Shown piece by piece: positions 8,728-17,600 of a DNA stretch of 64,000 bases. A model generated the notes under the pieces. It worked only from the letters and a program-made list of their open reading frames with translations. It ran no database searches and had not been told where the DNA came from. The position numbers and the translations under genes were made by a program. The stretch spans positions 1 to 64,000 of the forward strand of contig NZ_RCTZ02000014.1 in the NCBI RefSeq assembly GCF_003667315.2. Reading direction: 5' to 3'. Origin of the DNA: Tropicibacter alexandrii (GTDB lineage Bacteria; Pseudomonadota; Alphaproteobacteria; Rhodobacterales; Rhodobacteraceae). Within the stretch, counting starts at the first letter, position 1. Each line of letters starts with the position of its first letter.

Positions 8728-9915
8728 TTATCCCTTCCGCGATTGCGCGATCTGTTCGAAGCGGCCCAGATGACCGTACAAAATGTCGGGCGCCTTTGCC
8801 GCAAATGCATCCGCCTTTTTCTGCGTATCGGCATCAAACAGCCGATCCATGACGGTTTCCGGGGCGGTCTGCATCAGGTCGCGGCGGACGAAATAGTTGC
8901 CGTCGATCCCGGCGCGGCGCGCGAGGTCGTAATTCGGGTTGCGCGGGTCGCAATGACCAAAGCGCGGTTTCGCCACGTCCATGGTGACGACGGGCGTGTT
9001 GTTGGCAAGGCACGAGACATAGCCGTGGAACCGCATCCCGATGAACCCGGCACAGGACGCGAGCGAGGAATACCAGCGCAGCGGCGACATCGGCAGGCCA
9101 AGCTCGCCATCGACCAGCGGGTTGCCTTCCTTTTCATGCGGGTTGGCCAAGGTCACCGCCTGATAGCCACGATCGTGGATCACCGAGACCAGTCGCTTGG
9201 TCCAGTCCGCGTCAAAGGACCCGGTCAGCAGGATCGTCTTGGACAGGTCCTCGGTCGGTTTTTCGTCCTCGGGCACGGTGAAGGCGCTGTTCAGGCCAAA
9301 GACCGGGTCGCAGCTGTAATGCGGGGTGGCGGCGCCCATGGACAGCCAGCGCACCAGCTTGGCGGTCCAGTCGTCGCGCACCGTGACGAAGTCGAAATCG
9401 CGCAGCGCCGCGCCCACCTGCCGCATCATCGAGGGGCGCAGGTAGTAAAACGACGTGCCGCGCGAACTGGCGGCGATCGAGCCCTTGATCAGGTTGGGCG
9501 CATCGAAGGGCAGGAAGAAGGGCGGCACATCCCGATCCCAGCTGAACGCGTCGAACGGGTTCTTCTTGCCCAGCAGCTTCTTGGCCAGCCGCTTGGGCTC
9601 ATAAGGCGTGGCCAGACGGAACACCGCGTCCGAGCCGGTCACCACCCCATCCAAGTTCTCGCGGCAGTAGTTCGCAACCGCCTCGGTCGAGGTCAGCGCG
9701 GGCGACAGGTTGTAATACCGGTCGGCAAAGGCGTCGTGCTCGGCGATCTGGGCATCGGGCACAAGCTTTTCGAACGCGGCCAGCTTGGCCTCGTCGACAT
9801 AGTTCACGATCACCGGTTCGTGGCCCAGCTTGCGCAGCATTTCCTGCGTTGCCAGCGTTTGCAGGTTGGCACCGAAATTCCGGCTGGAATGGAAGGTGAG
9901 GACGCCGATGCGCAT
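8728..9915 (-). CDS. Polysaccharide pyruvyl transferase family protein
   Basis: A 395-residue WcaK/CsaB-type GT-B-fold enzyme. MRIGVLTFHSSRNFGANLQT, the GVVTGSDAVFRL loop, and FIGMRFHGYVSCLANNTPVV near residue 305 fit the family. It would place pyruvate ketals from phosphoenolpyruvate on a sugar, adding negative charge. The ATG at 9915 shares a base with the TGA of the sulfotransferase gene (TGATG). A TTG immediately before it is an unlikely alternative start. Some members of this fold act on other acceptors, so the exact chemistry is inferred from the cluster. Confidence 0.85.
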   Translation of the reverse strand: MRIGVLTFHSSRNFGANLQTLATQEMLRKLGHEPVIVNYVDEAKLAAFEKLVPDAQIAEHDAFADRYYNLSPALTSTEAVANYCRENLDGVVTGSDAVFRLATPYEPKRLAKKLLGKKNPFDAFSWDRDVPPFFLPFDAPNLIKGSIAASSRGTSFYYLRPSMMRQVGAALRDFDFVTVRDDWTAKLVRWLSMGAATPHYSCDPVFGLNSAFTVPEDEKPTEDLSKTILLTGSFDADWTKRLVSVIHDRGYQAVTLANPHEKEGNPLVDGELGLPMSPLRWYSSLASCAGFIGMRFHGYVSCLANNTPVVTMDVAKPRFGHCDPRNPNYDLARRAGIDGNYFVRRDLMQTAPETVMDRLFDADTQKKADAFAAKAPDILYGHLGRFEQIAQSRKG

Positions 9916-10799
9916 CAAGAGACCTTTCGTCCTTGTCCCAGCCGCGAGTTCAACTGCCGCAACCCCGGCGACAGCACGAACGGCAACAGCCAGGTCGTGT
10001 CATGGAACCAGCCGTTGTCATAGCGGATGGTCTGGAGTTTCTCCGGCTCGAACCGCATCCGGTTGCCGAAGATGCTGTGATTGTCGGCCCGCGCGCCGGG
10101 CGTGCCATAATCGGCAATCGGCGCGTCGATGAAGGCCTCGATTTCGCCTTTCACGCTGGCGGTGTCGAAACACAGCCGTTCGTAGGAGACGGGCAGCACC
10201 GGCAGGCCGTTGCGCTTCACGATCTCTTCGACGCGAGTGTTCAGGCGCTGCCATTGCCGCGCGTCGGCCATCGGGTGGCGCAGAAGGTATTTCGCCGTGC
10301 CCTTGGCCAGACCGGCGCGCTTGCGGTTCTCGGCCCAGCTGGCGACGCCGTTGCGGCGATAGGATTTCTGCATCGACACCAGCCACGACCGCACGTCGCG
10401 CACGAGGTGCAACACCTTGATGTCGAAGGCCCCCGAGGCAATGGCGCGCTCCAGCCCCTCGGGTGTCTTGGAACTGTCGACCATGACCGTGCCGGGGCCG
10501 AAATGCGTTGCCACCGCTTCGCCCAAGGCACGGTAACGCGCGTTTTCGTCGTCGCGCGGGATATCGGACAGGCGCGCGATCACCGGCTTCCAGAACACAC
10601 AGTCGGCCACACCCGTCCCGCAGGAACACAAGTGACCGTCAAGATTGTCGACGATCGGATTGCGCCGATCCACCAGCTGAAAGATCTCTCCCAGACCGAC
10701 ATGACCCTCGGCCCCGCTGACGAACATCTCGAGCAGGGTCGAGCCGCTATGCCCGGAGCCAGCGATATAGATCAGGGGAAAGCGCCCGCCCGAGGTCAT
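9915..10799 (-). CDS. Sulfotransferase family protein
   Basis: A 294-residue PAPS-dependent sulfotransferase. The 5'-phosphosulfate loop is IAGSGHSGSTLLEMF at residues 12-26, and the 3'-phosphate region includes VDSSKTPEG and VLHLVRDVRSW. A carbohydrate sulfotransferase acting on the repeat unit is the natural reading in this operon. Sulfated exopolysaccharides are typical of marine bacteria. No PAPS synthesis genes are in the window. The start overlaps the nitroreductase stop by four bases. Confidence 0.88.
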   Translation of the reverse strand: MTSGGRFPLIYIAGSGHSGSTLLEMFVSGAEGHVGLGEIFQLVDRRNPIVDNLDGHLCSCGTGVADCVFWKPVIARLSDIPRDDENARYRALGEAVATHFGPGTVMVDSSKTPEGLERAIASGAFDIKVLHLVRDVRSWLVSMQKSYRRNGVASWAENRKRAGLAKGTAKYLLRHPMADARQWQRLNTRVEEIVKRNGLPVLPVSYERLCFDTASVKGEIEAFIDAPIADYGTPGARADNHSIFGNRMRFEPEKLQTIRYDNGWFHDTTWLLPFVLSPGLRQLNSRLGQGRKVS

Positions 10800-11758
10800 G
10801 TCCGCGCCTCCAGATCCTTCAGCACATGGTCCAGCGCGTAGCGGCGCGATCCAGCGGCCTTGGTGTCCTCGGCCAGCGGGCCGAAGGAGATCATCATGAT
10901 GACGACCTCGTCATCCGGGATGCTGACGGCGGCGCGCAGGGCGTTGTCCTGCCGATAGCTGGCCGACCAGTTGAGCGGACAGGCGCCAAAGCCATGCGCG
11001 TGCAGGGACAGCATCAGGCTCATCGAGAAAAGCCCGCCATCGACGAAGGCTTGGTTGCGTTCGCTGGAGGTGGAAAAGATCGTCATCGAACAGGTCACGA
11101 TGAACAGGCCGGGCACGCGGTCGCCGAAACCGGAATTGCCATTTTGATGCCCGAGCGCGGTCCGGATGACCTTGGGGTCCAGCGTCGCATGCACGCGAAA
11201 GCCCTGACGGTTGCAGACCGACGGCGTTGCAAGGCTGTCACGCACGACCTGCCGGACGGTTTCGGGGTCGATTGGATCCTCGCCATATTCGCGGATGCTG
11301 GCGCGGGTGTTCAGGCCCTTGATCAGCGCCGCGCGTTCGTCGGCGGTCAGGGCGTCGGGGCCGACCTGCCGGACACTGCGCGCGATCTCGGCGGTGGCCG
11401 GATCGTCGAGACCGTCGGTCTCGGGCAGCAGGTCGGAAATGTCGATCCCGGCCTCGTCATGGACACGGCGATAATTCGCGACGGCATCCTGTGCCATGCG
11501 CATGGCCGTCGCATCCTCGGGCAGGCCGAGACGGCGATGCTGGCCCATCAGTTTCAGCGTGTTGGCGAGCTTGGCCTTGGCCCGGCGCGGTTCGAACCCG
11601 CGAAAGCTGAGCGCCTTTTCAAGGCCATGCGCCGCGATCATCAACCGCGCCTCAAGCAATGCGGGCACGGTCCCGGCGGTCTTGCCAAAAGCCGAGTGCC
11701 GCTTGAAGCGCCTCAGATCGTTCATGTAATCGGCCAGCAGGATGATGGATCGCTTCAT
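10796..11758 (-). CDS. Nitroreductase-fold protein with N-terminal extension
   Basis: A 320-residue protein. The FMN-dependent nitroreductase fold occupies the C-terminal part: KGLNTRASIREYGEDPID near residue 150, ATPSVCNRQ, and GGLFSMSLMLSLHAHGFGACPLNW. The first 140 or so residues are charged and helical and are not part of a standard nitroreductase. Such longer forms occur beside pyruvyl and sulfo-transferase genes in glycan clusters, but I know of no assigned reaction. Four-base overlaps on both sides show it belongs to the operon. A redox step on a sugar or a maturation role is possible. Confidence 0.75.
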   Translation of the reverse strand: MKRSIILLADYMNDLRRFKRHSAFGKTAGTVPALLEARLMIAAHGLEKALSFRGFEPRRAKAKLANTLKLMGQHRRLGLPEDATAMRMAQDAVANYRRVHDEAGIDISDLLPETDGLDDPATAEIARSVRQVGPDALTADERAALIKGLNTRASIREYGEDPIDPETVRQVVRDSLATPSVCNRQGFRVHATLDPKVIRTALGHQNGNSGFGDRVPGLFIVTCSMTIFSTSSERNQAFVDGGLFSMSLMLSLHAHGFGACPLNWSASYRQDNALRAAVSIPDDEVVIMMISFGPLAEDTKAAGSRRYALDHVLKDLEART

Positions 11759-13230
11759 GTCCGATACTCCAGATAGATATAGCCGAGCGGCGCGAGCGAG
11801 AGGATGACGGACACCGCCATCAACGCGATGGAGCCTTCGGAAAAGGCAAAGACGCTGAGCCCGCTGCTGCCGATTGCGATCAGGATCGGAATCGCGGTCT
11901 GCCGCAGGAACTGACGCGACAGGAGCACGATGATATATGCCAGCGACGCCAGTGCCATCACGGCCTCGGCCACGAGATAGGCATAGGCCAGCGAGATCGC
12001 CGTCGGCTCTTCCCAGATGAAATAGAGCGGCAGCAGGAAGGCCAGCGCCCAGATCACCGACAGCGCGGTGTGCCGCCAGACATGGCCGGTGCCGTCCATG
12101 ATCTTGCGCAGCGACTGGTTCAGGGCGAACAACGCGACGCTGATCATCAGCGCGGGCAGCACCATCGCGCCGTCGTCATAGGCGTCACCAAAGATCACCA
12201 TCAGCCAGTCCGACAGGCAGATCGTGACCACCGTGACCGGCAGGGCAATGGCGAGGATGCCGTTGAATTGCAGGCTCACCGCCTTATGGAATTCCGACTT
12301 GTCCGCCTGCCCGTAGGTGCCCGCGATGATCGGCAGCGCCACCAGCGACAGCGATCCGGGCACGAACAGGATCATCGTGCGCCACTGGTTCGCAGCCTCG
12401 AACAGGCCAAGTTCCTGAAACCCGTTTTCCGCCCCCGCAAGGTGGACGCGGCCCAGCCAGTAGCAGCCCGCAGTCATCAACCCGGTGATCAGCCCGGGCA
12501 GCGCAAAGGTCCACAGGATCGACACCTCGGAGCGCCATTCGCGAAACGGCAGATTGCCCTTGATGCCGTGCATCGCCAGTGCCTTGCGGACATGGATTTC
12601 GAGGATGACGAAGCTGAGCAGCGCCGCAAGGCTCAGCCCCAGCGTCGCGCCGAGAACGCCCCAGAACCACGCGCCGACCGGCATCAGGACCGCGGTGGTT
12701 GCGCCCTTCCAGATGTTGACGCGGGCGTAGGCGCGGAATTGCTCCGTGCCGATCAGGATCGTCTCGCGCACCGCGCTGTAGGCTTGGCAGAACATGAAGA
12801 CGGAGCCGACCCGCAGCGGCAGGCTAAGTCCGGGATTGTTGAGATAGGTGGTGGCGATGTAGCCGCCGCCGAACAGCAAGACGGCCCCGAACAGCGCGCA
12901 AAGTACCGCGGACACGAACAGCGTCATCGACAGGATGCGCGCGGCACGGACCGGATCGGTCTCGCGGAACTCGGCGACATGCTTGTTCGCCGTGGTGCCC
13001 AGCCGGAACACCGCCAGCGTCGTCAGGATGTTGGCGGTCGAGCGCAGGATGCCCAACTCGCCAAAGCCCACGGGCCCAAGCACCCGCGCCACCAGCACCG
13101 AACTGGCGGCGGTCAGTGACCGCCAACCCAGATTGCCAAGGACGCTCCAGCCAAAGCCGTCACGCAGGCGGCGCAGGACGCTTTTGCCGGGCTTGGCCAC
13201 GGGTTGTTCGCCGCTCGTGTCGACTGTCAT
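11755..13230 (-). CDS. Wzx-type oligosaccharide flippase (MATE/PST superfamily)
   Basis: A 491-residue protein with 12-14 hydrophobic segments. It opens with a charged tail then FGWSVLGNLGWRSLTAASSVLVARVLGP, the normal Wzx/RfbX beginning (LGPVGFGELG). It would move undecaprenyl-PP-linked repeat units across the inner membrane for the Wzy protein encoded downstream. It lies 38 bases after the dehydrogenase gene, and its end overlaps the nitroreductase start. Confidence 0.9.
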   Translation of the reverse strand: MTVDTSGEQPVAKPGKSVLRRLRDGFGWSVLGNLGWRSLTAASSVLVARVLGPVGFGELGILRSTANILTTLAVFRLGTTANKHVAEFRETDPVRAARILSMTLFVSAVLCALFGAVLLFGGGYIATTYLNNPGLSLPLRVGSVFMFCQAYSAVRETILIGTEQFRAYARVNIWKGATTAVLMPVGAWFWGVLGATLGLSLAALLSFVILEIHVRKALAMHGIKGNLPFREWRSEVSILWTFALPGLITGLMTAGCYWLGRVHLAGAENGFQELGLFEAANQWRTMILFVPGSLSLVALPIIAGTYGQADKSEFHKAVSLQFNGILAIALPVTVVTICLSDWLMVIFGDAYDDGAMVLPALMISVALFALNQSLRKIMDGTGHVWRHTALSVIWALAFLLPLYFIWEEPTAISLAYAYLVAEAVMALASLAYIIVLLSRQFLRQTAIPILIAIGSSGLSVFAFSEGSIALMAVSVILSLAPLGYIYLEYRT

Positions 13231-13268
13231 GTCACCCCCTGCGGTTCCGTCCGGTGTTGCTCCGCCTG

Positions 13269-14606
13269 TCAGGCCAGAACCAGGTTATCGCCCGAGGCCC
13301 CCGCCTTGCGGCAGGCGTTGCGCGTATCCACCACCAGCGGCGCATGTGTCAGCAGCGCCTGATAGTCGACATCGTCGTGATCGGTCACGATCAGCACCGC
13401 GTCGAAGCGGGCCCCGATCTCGTCGCTCCAGTCCTCGCTCTCGCGGCCCGCCAGATTGGGGTGCTCGCGGGTCATCGGGATGACGGGAACGTAGGGGTCG
13501 TAATAGCTGGTCTCGGTGCCGCGCTCGTCCAGAAGTTCCAGCACGCGCAGCGCCGGGCTTTCGCGCATGTCGTCGACGTTCTTCTTGTAGGCCGCGCCGA
13601 TCACGAGCACCTTCGAGCCGTTCAGACCCTTGCGCAGGCGCTGGTCCATGGCCAGGGCCAGCTTTTCCACCACGCGCGACGGCATGGCCGAGTTGATCTC
13701 GCCCGCCAGTTCGATGAAGCGCGTGCGGATGTCGAATTCGCGCGCCTTCCATGTCAGGTAGAACGGGTCGATCGGGATGCAGTGACCGCCCAGACCGGGC
13801 CCGGGATAGAAGGGCATGAAGCCAAAGGGCTTGGTCTTGGCGGCGTCGATCACCTCCCAGATATCCACGCCCATCGGCTCGAAGATGGTCTTCAGCTCGT
13901 TGACCAGCGCGATGTTGATCGAGCGGAAGATGTTTTCCGTCAGCTTCGTCGCCTCGGCGGCGCGGGTCGACGACACCGGCACGACCGTTTCGATCACATG
14001 TTCATAGAAGGCCGTGGCCGCCGCGCGCGCGCCTTCGTCATCGGCGCCGACGACCTTGGGAATGGTTGAGGTCGAGAACAGCGCATTGCCCGGGTCCTCG
14101 CGCTCGGGCGAGAAGGCCAGCAGGAAATCCTCGGCCGCCTTCAGACCCGTCGCTTCGAGAATCGGGCGCATGTCCTCATCCGTCGTGCCGGGATAGGTGG
14201 TCGACTCCAGAACGATCAGCTGACCCTTGCGCAGGCGCTTGGCGATTTCGCGCGTGGTGTCCAGCAGGTAGGACAGGTCGGGCTCGTAATGGCGGTCCAG
14301 CGGGGTTGGCACGCAGATCACCAGCACATCCGGTTCGCCCAGCCGGTCGAAGTCGCTGGTGGCGCTGATCAGGCCGGTGGCCTGCGCGCGGGCGATGGCC
14401 TCGGACGGGATGTGCTTGAGATAGCTTTGGGACGCTGCGATCTGCTGCGGCTTGCGCTCGTCGACATCGAAGCCCAGAACCCGCAGCCCCTTGTCGCAAA
14501 TCGCGAGGGCCAGCGGCAGGCCGACATATCCCAGTCCGATGACGCCGATCAGGGCGTCCTTGCTCTTGATCTTGCTGACCAGTTGCTCACTGATGGTGGC
14601 GGACAA
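13269..14606 (-). CDS. UDP-HexNAc 6-dehydrogenase (WbpA/WecC type)
   Basis: About 445 residues. The NAD-binding loop VIGLGYVGLPLALA, the catalytic-Cys region GPGLGGHCIPIDPFYL and the C-terminal GAAYKKNVDDMRESPA are clear. GGHCIPIDPFY is the form seen in UDP-GlcNAc/UDP-ManNAc dehydrogenases rather than UDP-glucose enzymes (compare the gene at 30951, GGSCFPKD). I prefer the TTG at 14606, which follows AGGGGTG by six bases and gives MSATISEQLV; the ATG at 14663 has no ribosome site. First gene of the minus operon, supplying a UDP-HexNAcA for the GT26 enzyme at its end. No UDP-GlcNAc 2-epimerase is present here. Confidence 0.88.
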   Translation of the reverse strand: MSATISEQLVSKIKSKDALIGVIGLGYVGLPLALAICDKGLRVLGFDVDERKPQQIAASQSYLKHIPSEAIARAQATGLISATSDFDRLGEPDVLVICVPTPLDRHYEPDLSYLLDTTREIAKRLRKGQLIVLESTTYPGTTDEDMRPILEATGLKAAEDFLLAFSPEREDPGNALFSTSTIPKVVGADDEGARAAATAFYEHVIETVVPVSSTRAAEATKLTENIFRSINIALVNELKTIFEPMGVDIWEVIDAAKTKPFGFMPFYPGPGLGGHCIPIDPFYLTWKAREFDIRTRFIELAGEINSAMPSRVVEKLALAMDQRLRKGLNGSKVLVIGAAYKKNVDDMRESPALRVLELLDERGTETSYYDPYVPVIPMTREHPNLAGRESEDWSDEIGARFDAVLIVTDHDDVDYQALLTHAPLVVDTRNACRKAGASGDNLVLA

Positions 14607-14680
14607 TGTATCACCCCTAAGATTAGCGTCGGACCGGGGGCGCCGGCCTGTGCCCGCGCCCATGTCTGACTAAATTCGCT

Positions 14681-14705
14681 TGCCCAATAGCACTAAGTTT
14701 GGGCA
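14681..14705. promoter_or_regulatory. Inverted repeat in divergent promoter region
   Basis: TGCCCAA and TTGGGCA stand 11 bases apart in the 298-base region (14607-14904) between the minus operon and manC, with a third TGCCCAA half at 14773. No convincing gene lies there, and a 69-codon plus-strand frame is not supported. The region must hold both divergent promoters. A dimeric regulator bound here could control both, but no protein is identified. Confidence 0.3.
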
Positions 14706-14904
14706 CCTTCTATACGCGCTCGGCAGGGATACAAGATGAAATTGTTTGCACCTGCGGCACAGTGCCGATGACTGCCCAAAAAACGGGCGCACCCTTCGAC
14801 CGGCTCGCCGCGAGGCGCGACGACTGGTGGGGAATATGGGGTTGCAGAGACAGGGCTAATCCAAGAAAACTCGACGCGAAGCGTTCTTTATCGGAATTTG
14901 AGAC

Positions 14905-16341
14905 ATGACTGCCACTTCGATTACTCCCGTGATTCTCTGCGGCGGGTCGGGCACCCGGCTGTGGCCGTTGTCACGCAAGAGCTACCCCAAGCAATTCGTT
15001 CAGCTGATGGGCGAGGAAACGCTGTTTCAGGCCTCGGCCCGGCGGCTGTCCGGCAAGACCGGGGCGCTGTCCTTTGCCGCGCCGATGGTGCTGACCAACT
15101 CGGATTTCCGGTTCATCGTGACCGAGCAACTGCACGGGATCGGGATTGACCCGGGCGCCATCGTGATCGAACCCGAGGGGCGCAATACCGCGCCCGCGAT
15201 TCTTGCGGCGGCGCTGCTGGCGGCCAAGACCGACCCCGACGCGATCCTGTTGGTCGCGCCGTCGGATCACGTGGTGCCGGATGTCGCGGCGTTTCATGCG
15301 GCGGTCGAACAGGGGCTGGCGGCAGTGGCGCAAGGCGATCTGGTCACCTTCGGCATCCAGCCGACCCATCCCGAAACCGCCTATGGCTATCTGGAACTGG
15401 CGGGCAAGCCAGAGGGCGGCCCGGTCAAGCTGGCGCGCTTCGTCGAAAAGCCCGACGGCGCCGCGGCGCAGGCGATGCTGGACGCGGGCACCTATATGTG
15501 GAACGCGGGCATCTTCTTGTTCCGCGCCGCCGACATCATCGCCGCGTTCAAGACCCATGCCGCCGACCTGATGGACCCCGTGTCCGACGCGCTGGATCAG
15601 GCCAAGCCCGACCTTGGATTCCTGCGCCTCGCGCCTGAGCCGTGGTCGAAGGCCGACGACATCTCGGTCGATTACGCGGTGATGGAACGCGCGGGCAACC
15701 TGTCGGTCGTGCCCTTTGCCTCTGGCTGGTCCGATCTGGGCGGCTGGGACGCGGTCTGGCGCGAAAGCGGGCCGGATGCGGATGGGGTCGTGACCTCGGA
15801 GGGCGCGACCGCCATTGACTGCCGCGACACGCTGCTGCGCGCCGATGGCAACCGGCTGGAGGTCGTGGGCATCGGTCTGAGCAACATCATGGCCGTGGCG
15901 ATGAATGACGCGGTTCTGGTCGCCGATATGAGCCGCGCGCAGGATGTGAAAAAGGCCGTCACCGCGCTGAAGGCAAAGCACGCGGTTCAGGCCACGCAAT
16001 TCCCCAAGGATCACCGCCCATGGGGCTGGTTCGAAAGCCTCGTGGTCGGCGACCGCTTTCAGGTGAAGCGCATCCTTGTCCATCCCGGCGCGTCGCTGTC
16101 GCTGCAAAGCCACTTTCATCGGTCCGAACACTGGATCGTGGTCGAGGGCACGGCGCGCGTCACCGTCGATGACGAGGTCAAGCTGGTGACAGAGAATCAG
16201 TCGGTCTACATCCCGCTCGGCGCCGTCCACCGGATGGAAAACCCGGGCAAGGTGCCGATGGTCCTGATCGAGGTGCAGACCGGCGCCTATGTGGGCGAAG
16301 ACGATATCGTCCGCTACGAGGACGTCTACGCGCGCGACTGA
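14905..16341 (+). CDS. manC: Mannose-1-P guanylyltransferase / mannose-6-P isomerase
   Basis: A 478-residue bifunctional type II enzyme making GDP-mannose. The nucleotidyltransferase half starts ILCGGSGTRLWPLSRKSYPK (residues 10-29) with FVEKPD and WNAGIFLF. The C-terminal cupin isomerase half begins near residue 365 (RPWGWFESLVVGDRFQVKRI) with the metal-binding LQSHFHRSEHWIVVEG. The length is normal for the AlgA/XanB/CpsB family. It diverges from the 13-gene operon. A phosphomannomutase at 26819 could supply mannose-1-phosphate. Confidence 0.95.
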   Translation: MTATSITPVILCGGSGTRLWPLSRKSYPKQFVQLMGEETLFQASARRLSGKTGALSFAAPMVLTNSDFRFIVTEQLHGIGIDPGAIVIEPEGRNTAPAILAAALLAAKTDPDAILLVAPSDHVVPDVAAFHAAVEQGLAAVAQGDLVTFGIQPTHPETAYGYLELAGKPEGGPVKLARFVEKPDGAAAQAMLDAGTYMWNAGIFLFRAADIIAAFKTHAADLMDPVSDALDQAKPDLGFLRLAPEPWSKADDISVDYAVMERAGNLSVVPFASGWSDLGGWDAVWRESGPDADGVVTSEGATAIDCRDTLLRADGNRLEVVGIGLSNIMAVAMNDAVLVADMSRAQDVKKAVTALKAKHAVQATQFPKDHRPWGWFESLVVGDRFQVKRILVHPGASLSLQSHFHRSEHWIVVEGTARVTVDDEVKLVTENQSVYIPLGAVHRMENPGKVPMVLIEVQTGAYVGEDDIVRYEDVYARD

Positions 16342-16351
16342 GGCTGGCCAC

Positions 16352-16386
16352 ATCCCGCCCTTGATGCTAGGGGCGGGGCGGGATTT
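16352..16386 (+). promoter_or_regulatory. Hairpin between manC and epimerase
   Basis: ATCCCGCCC pairs perfectly with GGGCGGGAT across a 15-base loop and is followed only by TTT. It fills the 63-base gap between two co-directional genes. It could weaken read-through or protect the manC message. It is not a strong terminator. Confidence 0.35.
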
Positions 16387-16404
16387 GATCACGGGACGGG
16401 TTTC

Positions 16405-17418
16405 ATGGAACGGGTTTTCATCACCGGCACCGCCGGCTTCATCGGCTATTTTCTGGCCCGGCTGCTGCTGGACGAGGGCTATACCGTCCACGGCTATGAC
16501 GGCATGACGGATTACTACGACGTCACGTTGAAACAGCGCCGCACGCAGGCCTTGCTGCAATCGCCGCGCTTTGGCTTTACCGAAGGCATGCTGGAGAATA
16601 CGGCCCGGATCGACGAGGTGATCGACGGGTTTAAGCCGGACGTGATCGTGCATCTGGCCGGGCAGGCGGGCGTGCGCTACAGCCTTGAAAACCCGCGCTC
16701 TTATATCGACGCCAACGTGGTCGGCACCTTCAACGTGATGGAGGCGGCGCGGCGCAACGGCGTGCGGCATCTGCTGATGGCGTCGACCTCGTCCGTCTAT
16801 GGCGCGAATACCGAAATGCCCTATCGGGAAACCGACAAGGCCGACACGCAGATGACGATCTATGCGGCCACGAAAAAGGCGACCGAGGCGATGGGGCACA
16901 GCTATGCCCACCTCCACGATTTGCCGGTGACCATGTTCCGCTTCTTCACGGTCTACGGGCCGTGGGGCCGCCCCGACATGGCTTATTTCAAGTTCGTGAA
17001 GGCGATCCTGAACGGCGACCCGATCGACATCTACAATCACGGCGAGATGTATCGCGACTTCACCTATGTCGAGGATCTGGTGCGCGGCATTCGCCTGCTG
17101 ATCGACGCCGCACCGGTGCGGCCCGCCTCGGCGGAGGAGATCGCCGCGAATGACAGCCTGTCGCCCGTTGCGCCCTTCCGCATCGTGAATATCGGCAACT
17201 CGACCAAGGTGCGTCTGCTCGACTTCATCGAGGCGATCGAGGACTCGCTGGGCGTCAAGGCGCAGCGCAACTACATGGAGATGCAGCCCGGCGACGTGCC
17301 CGCCACTTGGGCCGAGGCCAGCCTGCTGCACGACCTGACCGGCTACAAGCCCACCACGTCAGTGCGCGAGGGGATTGGCGCGTTTGTCGCTTGGTACCGG
17401 GAGTATTACGGGGTGTAA
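16405..17418 (+). CDS. NAD-dependent epimerase, UDP-glucuronate 4-epimerase type
   Basis: A 337-residue extended SDR. The glycine motif is FITGTAGFIGYF (residues 5-16), the catalytic pair is Tyr/Lys in IYAATKKATEAMG, and FRFFTVYGPWGRPDMAYFKF is typical of UDP-glucuronate 4-epimerases (LspL/Cap1J/WbnF group). It would convert UDP-GlcA, made by the UDP-glucose dehydrogenase encoded at 30951, into UDP-GalA for the acidic polymer. The start ATG follows GGGACGGGTTTC. The C-terminus overlaps by 13 bases a possible 40-codon frame on the other strand. Confidence 0.9.
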   Translation: MERVFITGTAGFIGYFLARLLLDEGYTVHGYDGMTDYYDVTLKQRRTQALLQSPRFGFTEGMLENTARIDEVIDGFKPDVIVHLAGQAGVRYSLENPRSYIDANVVGTFNVMEAARRNGVRHLLMASTSSVYGANTEMPYRETDKADTQMTIYAATKKATEAMGHSYAHLHDLPVTMFRFFTVYGPWGRPDMAYFKFVKAILNGDPIDIYNHGEMYRDFTYVEDLVRGIRLLIDAAPVRPASAEEIAANDSLSPVAPFRIVNIGNSTKVRLLDFIEAIEDSLGVKAQRNYMEMQPGDVPATWAEASLLHDLTGYKPTTSVREGIGAFVAWYREYYGV

Positions 17419-17528
17419 TGGCGGGGGCGGTCGCCCCTCAGCCAGCGCCAGCATTGGCGGAACACGCTCTGCCGGCACGGTTCGAATAGGCAGCCCAGTA
17501 CGAAGCGGAACGGATCGATTTCGGTCAT
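17406..17528 (-). CDS. Possible 40-residue small protein
   Basis: A short frame beginning MTEIDPFRFVLGCLFEP and ending RPRHYTP. An ATG follows GGGGGA by six bases, and third codon positions are GC-rich like the neighbours. It has four Cys and several aromatic residues. It overlaps the epimerase end by 13 bases in the convergent direction. I recognise no family and cannot prove it is expressed. The rest of 17419-17600 shows nothing else. Confidence 0.3.
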   Translation of the reverse strand: MTEIDPFRFVLGCLFEPCRQSVFRQCWRWLRGDRPRHYTP

Positions 17529-17600
17529 CGGCAATCCCCCGGTGAATCACTTGCCCGGTGGATAGCGGCGCTGTGTCATGGTTTCATGACAGACGGTGGA

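Noticed and set aside
14699-14908. A 69-codon plus-strand gene before manC
   Set aside because: No ribosome site, overlaps the manC start and has poor codon bias; more likely promoter DNA.
14971-17331. A 786-codon minus-strand frame across manC and the epimerase
   Set aside because: It spans two well-supported genes on the other strand and has only shadow-type composition.
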